The notes under the pieces were generated by a model that had not been told where the DNA came from, did no database searches, and worked only from the letters and a program-made list of their open reading frames with translations. DNA of 64,000 nt. Origin: Pleurocapsa minor GSE-CHR-MK 17-07R (GTDB lineage Bacteria > Chloroflexota > Anaerolineae > Aggregatilineales > Phototrophicaceae). Location: positions 930,001 through 994,000 of the forward strand of contig JAHHHY010000001.1 of assembly GCA_019359125.1 (NCBI GenBank). Reading direction: 5' to 3'. Made by a program: the position numbers and the translations under genes. This document shows positions 11,038 through 18,662 of this stretch, in pieces. Position 1 is the stretch's first letter. Each line of letters opens with the position of its first letter.

Positions 11038-12120
11038 CTAGCTGGCCAGCAGGCCAATCGTTCCAAACACACCCGCAAACACGCCCAGGATCGCGCCCAG
11101 CACGATCACCGCGACGAAAAATACCGCCGTCGTGAACCATTCCTGGTTCTCTGCCTGATACGTATGCAGGCGGCGGTAATGCAGGCCGATCAGATACAGT
11201 GCGTAGATGTTCAGCGCGAACGAGGCCAGAGCGCCGATAAAACCCAGCCCGACGATGCCTGTGATGGCCGTCAGCGCCGCGCCAATCACGGCGGCGGGCG
11301 ACCAGAAGATGGCCGTCGCGTAGGCATGCTCAATCTGCGAGACATTGCTGCGCTGCTGTTCTTTGGCGAACCAGTGGCTGGCAAAGACACCACCGTAAAG
11401 CACGGCCATGTTGATCGGAATCGCCACGATCAGCCCCAGCACCAGCCCGATGATGATCAGCGGATTAAACCCGCGCCCCAGAAACAGCCCGAAGATGCTG
11501 CCAACCAGCGTGCCCACCGTCGTCAGGGCGATGCCAACCACGGCGCACCAGCCCACCAGCAACCAGAAACGCCACCAGGTCGCGCTGCGCACTTCTTCAT
11601 CCCACGCACCGGGCTTCTGCTGAATCGCCTCGACGCCGCGCATGAACAGCGCGAACCCGTCACGGAATAATTCAACGATGCCCACGCGCGCAGGCGCCCC
11701 CGGAATCGTGAACGGCAGGGCAAAGCCTGGCGTCGTGGCCGCGGCACCCAGGCCGGTGCTGTCCGCTTTCGGCTTGGCGCTGGCTGCTTCACTCAGCTTG
11801 CGCACCCCTGCGCCAACGGACGACGAACGTGAGGCTGGTGGCGGGGTGGCCGGGGCTGCTGTCGTGCTGGACGCAGCAGCTTCGGCCTCATCCAGCTTCA
11901 CCAGCACCTGGCGCGCCTTTTCGTTCAGCGGATTAATAATCAGCACGCGCTCCAGATAGGTGCGCCGCAGTGCAGGGTCATCCTGGGCCGCGGCCAGGTA
12001 GTACCAGGCGTTTTCATTCTGTGGATCAGCGGATGCAGCCTCGCGCAGCAGTTCGCGTGCCGTACCCCTGTCCCCACGCTGAAGCGCCTCAATACCTGCC
12101 CTCAAGTTATCGGTTGCCAT
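11038..12120 (-). CDS. TPR-containing Yip1-like multi-TM membrane protein
   Basis: A 360-residue protein. Residues 1-75 form TPR-like helices (GIEALQRGDRGTARELLREA, NENAWYYLAAAQDD), then comes an Ala/Pro/Ser-rich linker (~80-125), then a C-terminal domain with about five TM segments resembling the Yip1 family (FWLLVGWCAVVGIALTTVG, GLVLGLIVAIPINMAVLYGG and later segments). The start at 12120 is chosen because an AGGGGG run precedes it; the upstream in-frame extension lacks family character. The function is unknown; the TPR may recruit partners to the membrane. Confidence 0.75.
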   Translation of the reverse strand: MATDNLRAGIEALQRGDRGTARELLREAASADPQNENAWYYLAAAQDDPALRRTYLERVLIINPLNEKARQVLVKLDEAEAAASSTTAAPATPPPASRSSSVGAGVRKLSEAASAKPKADSTGLGAAATTPGFALPFTIPGAPARVGIVELFRDGFALFMRGVEAIQQKPGAWDEEVRSATWWRFWLLVGWCAVVGIALTTVGTLVGSIFGLFLGRGFNPLIIIGLVLGLIVAIPINMAVLYGGVFASHWFAKEQQRSNVSQIEHAYATAIFWSPAAVIGAALTAITGIVGLGFIGALASFALNIYALYLIGLHYRRLHTYQAENQEWFTTAVFFVAVIVLGAILGVFAGVFGTIGLLAS

Positions 12121-12165
12121 AATGTGTAACCCCCTGCCTGTCGAATGAATTTCGTATATGCTCTT

Positions 12166-12171
12166 ATTATA
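12166..12171 (-). promoter_or_regulatory. -10 box for the TPR/Yip1-like gene
   Basis: A perfect TATAAT on the reverse strand, 46 nt upstream of the gene start. No convincing -35 is visible, so this is a partial promoter call. Confidence 0.4.
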
Positions 12172-12223
12172 CGCAGCATCTGCAATTGCGTTGCGTCCCG
12201 TGGGCAAATCGCACGCCTGAGTC

Positions 12224-12252
12224 TTGGCAAACCGGGCGGCTTTCACTATAGT
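12224..12252 (+). promoter_or_regulatory. Predicted sigma70 promoter of the deoxynucleoside kinase gene
   Basis: TTGGCA (12224-12229), 17-nt spacer, TATAGT (12247-12252). It predicts a ~30-nt leader before the kinase start and is divergent from the TPR/Yip1-like gene. Confidence 0.65.
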
Positions 12253-12289
12253 ACGCTCGTTCTAATATCACCCTCCGGGAATGCCTGCT

Positions 12290-12925
12290 ATGTCCTCACA
12301 GCCCAAGTGCTTTATCGCGATTGCCGGCAATATCGGCGCTGGCAAGAGCACCCTGACGCGCCTGATTTCCGATCGTTTTGGCTGGCAGCCGTTTTTTGAA
12401 GCGGCCGCCGAGAACCCCTATCTGGCCGATTTCTATGCCGACATGCAGCGCTGGAGCTTTCACTCGCAGGTGTTTTACCTGGGCAAACGACTGGAGCATC
12501 ACCGCCAGTTGGTCGACCATCCCTTCAGCGTGGTGCAGGACCGTACCGTGTATGAAGATGCCGAAATCTTCGCGCGCAACCTGTATGTGCAGGGGCACAT
12601 GAACGAACGCGATTATGACGCCTATCGCCGGCTGTACCGCGCAGTCAGCAGCTTCCTGCCGCCGCCCGACCTGATCGTTTATCTGCGCGCCAGCGTCGAC
12701 AGCCTGCAGCGCCACATCACGCGCCGCGGCCATGACTATGAACAGAAGATTGCGCCGGAGTATCTGGCCCAGCTCAATCAGCTGTACGACGACTGGACGG
12801 GCAGCTGGACCACCTGCCCTGTGCTGCCGATCGACATGGATGCGATGGACTTTCAGCATAACCCGTCTGACCTGGATGCCATCGTCGCCCGCATCCGCGA
12901 GATGCTGCCGCAGACAGCCTGCTGA
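12290..12925 (+). CDS. Deoxynucleoside kinase (dGK/dAK/dCK-like)
   Basis: About 211 residues of the deoxynucleoside kinase family, which phosphorylates deoxyribonucleosides in salvage. Visible are the P-loop GNIGAGKS near the N-terminus, the DRTVYEDAEIFA segment (DRS-type motif), and a LID-like RRGHDYEQKI. An in-frame ATG at 12281 would add three residues; 12290 is preferred because GGGA then sits 9 nt upstream. Base specificity (dG/dA versus dC) cannot be read from these motifs. A sigma70-type promoter lies ~30 nt upstream, and no cotranscribed neighbour is evident. Confidence 0.88.
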   Translation: MSSQPKCFIAIAGNIGAGKSTLTRLISDRFGWQPFFEAAAENPYLADFYADMQRWSFHSQVFYLGKRLEHHRQLVDHPFSVVQDRTVYEDAEIFARNLYVQGHMNERDYDAYRRLYRAVSSFLPPPDLIVYLRASVDSLQRHITRRGHDYEQKIAPEYLAQLNQLYDDWTGSWTTCPVLPIDMDAMDFQHNPSDLDAIVARIREMLPQTAC

Positions 12926-12987
12926 AAACCGACCTGGCACTCAGAAAAATACGGACAATCTGCCCAAGCGCGGGCGGCCTGCGTTAA

Positions 12988-13016
12988 TGGACACGGTCTG
13001 CTTTCCGTGCTATACT
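12988..13016 (+). promoter_or_regulatory. Predicted promoter and possible operator of the FadR-like regulator
   Basis: TGGACA (12988-12993), 17-nt spacer, TATACT (13011-13016). ATACT at 13012-13016 and AGTAT at 13035-13039 form an inverted pair around the start site, a weak candidate for autoregulation. Confidence 0.6.
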
Positions 13017-13057
13017 GTTATCAATCATATTAATAGTATTCATCTGATAAATACCTG

Positions 13058-13798
13058 ATGACGGATATCAATCTCAATTCTGAGCTTCTCGAATACATGG
13101 TCGACCGCGGCTTTCAGCCAGGCGACCGCCTGCCCACCATCAGCGAGCTTCAGGCGCGCGAGCACCTCGGCCTCAGCGCCAGCAAGGTGCGCGAACAACT
13201 GGAAGTGGCGCGCGCGCTGGGGCTGGTGGAAGTGCGCTCCAAGACCGGCATGAAGATGCGCGACTACAGCTTCACTCCGGCGGTGCGCCTGAGCCTGCTG
13301 TTTGCGCTCTCCATCGACCAGCATCACTTCGAGCAGTTCAGCGAGCTGCGTAATCACCTGGAAGCGACTTTCTGGCACGAGGCCTGCCTTTCTCTCACCG
13401 ATGAAGACAAACAGGCCATGCGCGGCTATGTGCACGCCGCCCGCGCCAAGCTGACCGGCCGCACCGTGCGCATCCCCAATGAAGAGCATCGCCAGTTTCA
13501 CCTGACTGTCTTCAAACGGCTGGAGAACCCGTTTGTGATGGGCATCCTCGAAGCCTACTGGGATGCCTATGACGCGGTGGAGCTCAACCGTTATGCCGAT
13601 TACGACTACCTGCAGAATGTGTGGGAATACCACGAGCGCATCCTGAATGCCATCTGCGAGGGTAACTATGACACAGCGCGCGACATTTTCGTCGAGCATA
13701 CCCGCCTGATACGGCACCAGCCCCGCATGCAGCACTTATCGCGGCCGGACGCTGCTGATCACGCCCATCACGACAACCACAGCGCAAAGGAGAAATGA
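13058..13798 (+). CDS. GntR/FadR-family transcriptional regulator (FCD domain)
   Basis: A 246-residue regulator: an N-terminal winged helix of GntR type (GFQPGDRLPTISELQAREHLGLSASKVREQLEVARALGLVEV, residues ~18-60, split here only for description) followed by an all-helical FCD ligand domain (residues ~90-215) with His residues that may bind metal (EEHRQFHLTVFKRLENP and WEYHERILNAI). FadR-type proteins usually repress nearby catabolic genes until an organic acid binds. It lies directly upstream of korAB on the same strand, suggesting control of that operon. The C-terminus ends in a His/Asp-rich tail of about 20 residues. Confidence 0.82.
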   Translation: MTDINLNSELLEYMVDRGFQPGDRLPTISELQAREHLGLSASKVREQLEVARALGLVEVRSKTGMKMRDYSFTPAVRLSLLFALSIDQHHFEQFSELRNHLEATFWHEACLSLTDEDKQAMRGYVHAARAKLTGRTVRIPNEEHRQFHLTVFKRLENPFVMGILEAYWDAYDAVELNRYADYDYLQNVWEYHERILNAICEGNYDTARDIFVEHTRLIRHQPRMQHLSRPDAADHAHHDNHSAKEK

Positions 13799-13846
13799 TC
13801 GCGGCGAAGCCTTTTGGAATAGATTAATTCTTACATCCAGCAGACG

Positions 13847-13870
13847 ATCAGCAGTGGTGCTGATGTTTTT
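13847..13870 (+). terminator. Short hairpin with T-run before korA (terminator or attenuator)
   Basis: ATCAGCA (13847-13853), 4-nt loop, TGCTGAT (13858-13864), then GTTTTT. It lies 12 nt before the korA start, so it may limit readthrough from the regulator gene or attenuate korAB. Confidence 0.5.
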
Positions 13871-13881
13871 CAGGAGTGAAC

Positions 13882-15720
13882 ATGGTACTCGAAATGCAGC
13901 CCAGGTCCGAAACCGCCAACCCCAGCCACGTGGTCAACGACTTCACGCTGATGGTGGCCACCAAGAATGGTTCCGGCAGCCAGACCTCGAACGAAGTCCT
14001 CATCCGCTCGCTCTTCCGCATGGGGATCCCTGTCAGCGGCAAGAATCTCTTCCCGTCGAACATTAAAGGCCTGCCTACCTGGTATTCCATCCGGGCCAGC
14101 AAGGACGGCTACATCGGCCGCAAGGAATACAACGAAATTGCCGTCACTTTCAACGAACTGACGGCCGCCGAAGATATCTCCAAGATTCCCGCTGGCGGCG
14201 TGTGCATCATCCCGGCCGACTGGAAGTGGGGCCAGAGCCGCCACGATATCACCTACTACGAGCTGCCGGTCAAAGAGACCGTTACTGCCGCCGCCGTACC
14301 ACAGGAATTCCGCGACCGCATCGCCAACATGGTGTATGTGGGCGCGTGCGCATACCTGTTTGGCATCTCGATGGATGTGGTGCGTCAGGCGCTGCTGGAC
14401 ACCTTCAACCAGAAGGAAAAGCCCGCCATGATGAACTTTGGCGTGGTGGAGCGTGCGTTCAACTGGGCGCAGGCCAACCTGCCCAAGCGCGACCCGTATG
14501 TGTTTGAACCGATGAACGAGACAGCTGGCAAAATCCTGATCACCGGCAACGAGGCCGCCGCGCTCGGCTCACTGTTCGGCGGCGTCTCGGTCGTGGCCTG
14601 GTACCCGATCACCCCCTCCACCAGCCTGGTCGATGGCGTGCTGGATTACCGCCACATCCGCCGCGACCCCGACACCGGCAAGGAAACCGTCGCCGTCGTG
14701 CAGGCGGAAGATGAGCTGGCCGCCATCGGCATGCTGATCGGCGCAGGCTGGGCGGGCGCACGTGCCATGACCAGCACCAGCGGCCCCGGCATCAGCCTGA
14801 TGGCCGAATTCACTGGCCTGGCCTACTTCGCTGAAATCCCGTGCGTCGTGTGGGACGTGACGCGCGTCGGCCCCAGCACCGGCCTGCCCACGCGCACCGG
14901 CCAGGGCGACCTGCTGTTCCTGTATGTGCTCAGCCACGGCGACACCCGCCATGTGGTGCTGCTGCCCGGCAGCGTGGGCGAATGCTTCGACATGGGCTGG
15001 CAGTCGCTGGACCTGGCCGAACAACTGCAAACGCCGGTCTTTGTGATGAGCGACCTGGACCTGGGCATGAACATCTGGATGAGCGATCCGTTTGCCTATC
15101 CCGACAAGCCGATCCAGCGTGGCAAGACGCTCTCCAAAGAGACGCTGGAAGGCTTCATCGAGCAGTATGGCGAGTGGTATCGCTATAAAGACTATGACCA
15201 GGACGGCGTGGGCTATCGCACCATTCCCGGCATCGACCACCCGAAGGCGGCCTATTTCACGCGCGGCACCGGCCACAACGAAAAGGCCATCTACAGCGAG
15301 CGCAGTGAAGACTGGGTGGCCAACCTCAAGCGCATCCACCACAAGTTTGAGACGGCACGCGCTATCGTGCCGCAGCCGGTCATCAGCAATGCCGGTGACC
15401 AGCCCGCGCGTATCGGCATCATCTCGTATGGATCGAATGACCCGGCCATCGTGGAAGCGCGTGAACTGCTGGCTGCCCGCGGCATCCAGACCGACTACCT
15501 GCGCGTCCGCGCCCTGCCCCTGGCCGCCAGCGTGTACGAGTTCATCCGCACGCATGAGCAGGTGCTCGTCATCGAGAACAACTTCGACGGGCAGATGGCG
15601 CAGATCATCCGCATGGAATCGTCGGAGAACCTGTCCCACCTGAAGTCACTGTCGCTGGGCGATTCGCTGCCCATGACCGCGCAGTGGATTATCGACCGCA
15701 TCGTTCAGACAGAAGGCTAA
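13882..15720 (+). CDS. korA: 2-oxoacid:ferredoxin oxidoreductase, fused gamma/alpha subunit
   Basis: A 612-residue subunit of a 2-oxoglutarate-type oxidoreductase, which oxidatively decarboxylates 2-oxoacids with CoA and reduces ferredoxin. The N-terminal ~180 residues form the gamma-like domain (KNGSGSQTSNEVLIRSLF); the alpha domain follows, with the pyrimidine-binding motif AWYPITPSTSLVDG and ARAMTSTSGPGISLM, then the C-terminal domain with RIGIISYGSND. The ATG at 13882 is preferred over the GTG at 13876 because AGGAG lies 5 nt upstream. The beta subunit starts 3 nt after the stop, so they form an operon. Substrate choice (2-oxoglutarate versus another 2-oxoacid) is inferred from the fused architecture only. 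Confidence 0.9.
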   Translation: MVLEMQPRSETANPSHVVNDFTLMVATKNGSGSQTSNEVLIRSLFRMGIPVSGKNLFPSNIKGLPTWYSIRASKDGYIGRKEYNEIAVTFNELTAAEDISKIPAGGVCIIPADWKWGQSRHDITYYELPVKETVTAAAVPQEFRDRIANMVYVGACAYLFGISMDVVRQALLDTFNQKEKPAMMNFGVVERAFNWAQANLPKRDPYVFEPMNETAGKILITGNEAAALGSLFGGVSVVAWYPITPSTSLVDGVLDYRHIRRDPDTGKETVAVVQAEDELAAIGMLIGAGWAGARAMTSTSGPGISLMAEFTGLAYFAEIPCVVWDVTRVGPSTGLPTRTGQGDLLFLYVLSHGDTRHVVLLPGSVGECFDMGWQSLDLAEQLQTPVFVMSDLDLGMNIWMSDPFAYPDKPIQRGKTLSKETLEGFIEQYGEWYRYKDYDQDGVGYRTIPGIDHPKAAYFTRGTGHNEKAIYSERSEDWVANLKRIHHKFETARAIVPQPVISNAGDQPARIGIISYGSNDPAIVEARELLAARGIQTDYLRVRALPLAASVYEFIRTHEQVLVIENNFDGQMAQIIRMESSENLSHLKSLSLGDSLPMTAQWIIDRIVQTEG

Positions 15721-15723
15721 ATC

Positions 15724-16746
15724 ATGGCAAACGCAATTGGTTTGGAACGCGCAGATTACAAGGGCAGCCCCAGCACACTCTGCCCCGGATGCGGTCACGA
15801 CTCGATCTCGAATCAGATCATCAGCGTGGCATACGATATGAGCCTGCCGATGCACCGCGTCATCAAGCTGAGCGGCATCGGGTGCAGCAGCAAGACCCCG
15901 GCCTACTTCCTCGGTCGGTCGCATGCCTTCAACGCAGTACACGGCCGTATGCCCTCTGTGGCGACGGGTGCCACGACCGCCAATAACCAGTTGATCGCGA
16001 TTGCGGTCAGCGGTGACGGCGATACCGGCTCGATCGGCCTGGGCCAGTACAAGCACCTGATCCGCCGCAACGTGCCGCTCGTGTACGTCATCGAAAACAA
16101 CGGCGTGTACGGCCTGACCAAAGGTCAATTCTCGGCCACGTCCGATGAGGGACAGAAGCTGAAGTATTATGGGCTGAACGAATTGCCTGCCATCGACCTG
16201 TGCCTGGAAGCCGTCGTCGGCGGCGCGACCTTCGTGGCGCGCAGCTTCAGCGGTGACAGCAAGCAGGTGCAGACGCTGCTCAAGGCGGCCATGGCGCATC
16301 GTGGCACGGCCGTCGTGGACATCATCAGCCCATGCGTGACCTTCAACAACGCCGATGAAGCCAACAAGAGCTATGCCTATGGCAAGGCGAACGAAAAGCC
16401 GCTGCACGAATACGAATTCATCCCGGCGGGCTATGTGCAGCCGCGCGAGGAAATCGTCGCGGACTATGAGGACGCTATCGAAGTGCAGATGCACGACGGC
16501 TCATTCATCAAGCTGAAGAAACTGGACAACGGCCATGACCCGCGCAACCGCCGCCAGGCCATCGACGTGCTGGAACAGGCCCAGCGCGAACAGCTTTTCC
16601 TGACCGGCCTGCTGTACTACGAAGAGCCGCGCCCGATCCTGACTGAGACGCTGCGCATCGTCGATGAGCCGCTGGCCCTGCTGCCCGACGCCAAGCTGCG
16701 CCCGTCAGAAGAAGCCCTGACCAACCTGATGAAGAGCTTCATGTAG
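15724..16746 (+). CDS. korB: 2-oxoacid:ferredoxin oxidoreductase, beta subunit
   Basis: A 340-residue TPP-binding beta subunit partnering KorA. An N-terminal CPGCGHDSI provides cysteines of the iron-sulfur type seen in this family. The TPP-Mg motif runs from GDGDTGSIGLGQYKHL to VIENNGVYGLTKGQ. The C-terminal ~100 residues form the usual beta-subunit extension. It lies 3 nt after korA and ends at a strong terminator. Together with acnA this points to TCA-cycle chemistry, either oxidative or reductive. Confidence 0.92.
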   Translation: MANAIGLERADYKGSPSTLCPGCGHDSISNQIISVAYDMSLPMHRVIKLSGIGCSSKTPAYFLGRSHAFNAVHGRMPSVATGATTANNQLIAIAVSGDGDTGSIGLGQYKHLIRRNVPLVYVIENNGVYGLTKGQFSATSDEGQKLKYYGLNELPAIDLCLEAVVGGATFVARSFSGDSKQVQTLLKAAMAHRGTAVVDIISPCVTFNNADEANKSYAYGKANEKPLHEYEFIPAGYVQPREEIVADYEDAIEVQMHDGSFIKLKKLDNGHDPRNRRQAIDVLEQAQREQLFLTGLLYYEEPRPILTETLRIVDEPLALLPDAKLRPSEEALTNLMKSFM

Positions 16747-16761
16747 CTCTTGCCATAGTCA

Positions 16762-16802
16762 AAAAAAGCGGGCGTCCTGAAAACCAGGACGCCCGCTTTT
16801 TT
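16762..16802. terminator. Bidirectional rho-independent terminator
   Basis: A perfect 18-bp stem (16762-16779 with 16785-16802) and 5-nt loop, A-run before and T-run after, between korB and the convergent SH3b gene. Confidence 0.95.
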
Positions 16803-16816
16803 GTTGTGCTTGACTG

Positions 16817-18415
16817 TTACGGGTTACTGGAACTTTCAGTCACGAACAAGGTGCCGCCTACGGGGCTACCAGACAACGATCCGATCCACACATCATATCG
16901 ACCACTGGACGGAGAAGAAAAGTCGAGCGTCGGATTCTCAGCGCCTAACGTGCCGAACGCACAGAAGAATGCACTGCTTGGTGAATTGATGATCATTGTC
17001 GTATCGGTGCCGCCGACAAAGTAGAAACGCAGCAGGGGGAATGCGCCAGCGGTATAGTTCACGCTGAAGGTGGGCGCGGATGTTGTGCTGCCCGCGCAGC
17101 CACGACCAAGATAGGCAGCACCAACCGGCCCGCCGCCAGTCAGTGAAACCGAGAACGGATCAGGCACGAAACCGCTGATCAGCGACGTGCTGCCAAACAC
17201 TGCCGGAAGCGAGAAGTTAAGCGTCGGCGCCGGTGCAACCGTCAAAGTCGGCGCGGGTGTGCTGCTCACGATTGGCGACGGCGTCAGCGTGGGGATGATG
17301 ATCGCGGTCGGCGCAATCGTCGCGACAGGCACGACGCCGCACTGACCACCCGTGATGATCACGGTCGCACTGACCCAGCCAATGACGCCGTTCACATTGA
17401 CCTGATACCACGAGGCATCGGGCATACGCTGAATCACAAAGCCCAGTCCGGAGGGCGCAAGCTGGCCAAGGATGCTGAAGGTAAGACCCGGGCCGGAACG
17501 CACATTGACCGACTGGTTACGCGCAGTCGCCACGGAACACGGGCCGCCCGGCGGAATCACGACCGGCACAAACGGCGTCGGACTGGGGATAAACGGCGTG
17601 AACGTGGGTTGCAGCACGATGGCAGTCGGCGGAATCGAAGTCGGCACCACCTGGGCGATGCTGGTCGGGCAGATCTGGCCGCGCGTCTCGTTCTCGAGGC
17701 AGATGGTGAACGGCTCCGTGTTGATGCCGCCCGCATGCGAGACTTCCACGATCAGGGTGCTGTCGCCGGGCGGAATACGGAAACGCCCGCCCGTGAGCTG
17801 GCTGGACAGCGAGGCCAGAATCGCGCCGGTCTGCGTATCACGCAGCACAATGCCAGGCCCGATGCTGGGTGGGACGCCGTTAATGTCCGAGGCGCGCACG
17901 ACGATGCCCATGGTTTCGGGCGTCGATGCGAACGCATACAGCGCGATCGGCTGTTCGGCATCGACCACGCCGTTAATGACCTGGCCCACATTCAGGGCAA
18001 CAGGCGCGGGCAGCGCGGGGCCACCCTGCACGCTGATCAGAAACTGGCCAAATGTCCCGTTGTTGCTGCCCACCGTGAGCGTGAAGGTGCCCGCAGCGGT
18101 CAGCGGGATGCTGCCCTGCACCACTGACAGATTACTGGGGTTGTCCAGCAAACGGATGATCACGCCATTCGCGTCGACCACGCGCAGCACGGGCGCATAC
18201 CCCGCCGTGATGCTTAGCACCTGCACGCTGATCACCTGCGGCTGTGCAACGGCCAGCACAAAATCGGCCGTCGTCGCCTGCTGGGACAGCGCCCCTGTTT
18301 TGTTCTCACCAACAGTGATAGGGGTTTCGGCCTGCGCCGCCACCGGGCCAATCGTCACCGCGAATGCGGCCATCAAACCCACAACAATCAGAATCACCCG
18401 CCGTAAGCGCCGCAT
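16817..18415 (-). CDS. Secreted protein with beta-domains and bacterial SH3 (SH3b) domain
   Basis: A 532-residue exported protein. A signal peptide with twin arginines (MRRLRRVILIVVGLMAAF) ends near VAAQA. Two beta-rich regions resembling pre-peptidase C-terminal domains follow (e.g. LTAAGTFTLTVGSNNGTFGQF). Near residue ~315 an SH3b domain is clear: QSVNVRSGPGLTFSILGQL through VNGVIGWVSATVI. Short Thr/Pro linkers flank it, and a C-terminal beta domain ends the protein. SH3b domains often bind cell-wall or surface ligands. The start at 18415 follows a GGGAGGG ribosome binding site; the longer in-frame start lacks one. The exact role is unknown. Confidence 0.75.
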   Translation of the reverse strand: MRRLRRVILIVVGLMAAFAVTIGPVAAQAETPITVGENKTGALSQQATTADFVLAVAQPQVISVQVLSITAGYAPVLRVVDANGVIIRLLDNPSNLSVVQGSIPLTAAGTFTLTVGSNNGTFGQFLISVQGGPALPAPVALNVGQVINGVVDAEQPIALYAFASTPETMGIVVRASDINGVPPSIGPGIVLRDTQTGAILASLSSQLTGGRFRIPPGDSTLIVEVSHAGGINTEPFTICLENETRGQICPTSIAQVVPTSIPPTAIVLQPTFTPFIPSPTPFVPVVIPPGGPCSVATARNQSVNVRSGPGLTFSILGQLAPSGLGFVIQRMPDASWYQVNVNGVIGWVSATVIITGGQCGVVPVATIAPTAIIIPTLTPSPIVSSTPAPTLTVAPAPTLNFSLPAVFGSTSLISGFVPDPFSVSLTGGGPVGAAYLGRGCAGSTTSAPTFSVNYTAGAFPLLRFYFVGGTDTTMIINSPSSAFFCAFGTLGAENPTLDFSSPSSGRYDVWIGSLSGSPVGGTLFVTESSSNP

Positions 18416-18662
18416 AACACCCTCCCAAAAGAAGACAGAAGCTATCTCTATACCCTTTACTGTAAGCCGATTCACAGTGAACGCAACCCGGTTTAGTGGG
18501 GGGCAGTATCAGCGTCGGCAGAGCGTAGCCAAGCAGGTGAGTTGACCCAGATAAATTCTGGCCAGTCGGCCACATTGTATTTAGGACATGGTAGGTTACA
18601 GTTAAAGGCTGTCTGGCCTGAAATTGATAAATCCGCAGCTCACAGCACCGAGGGAAGAAACG

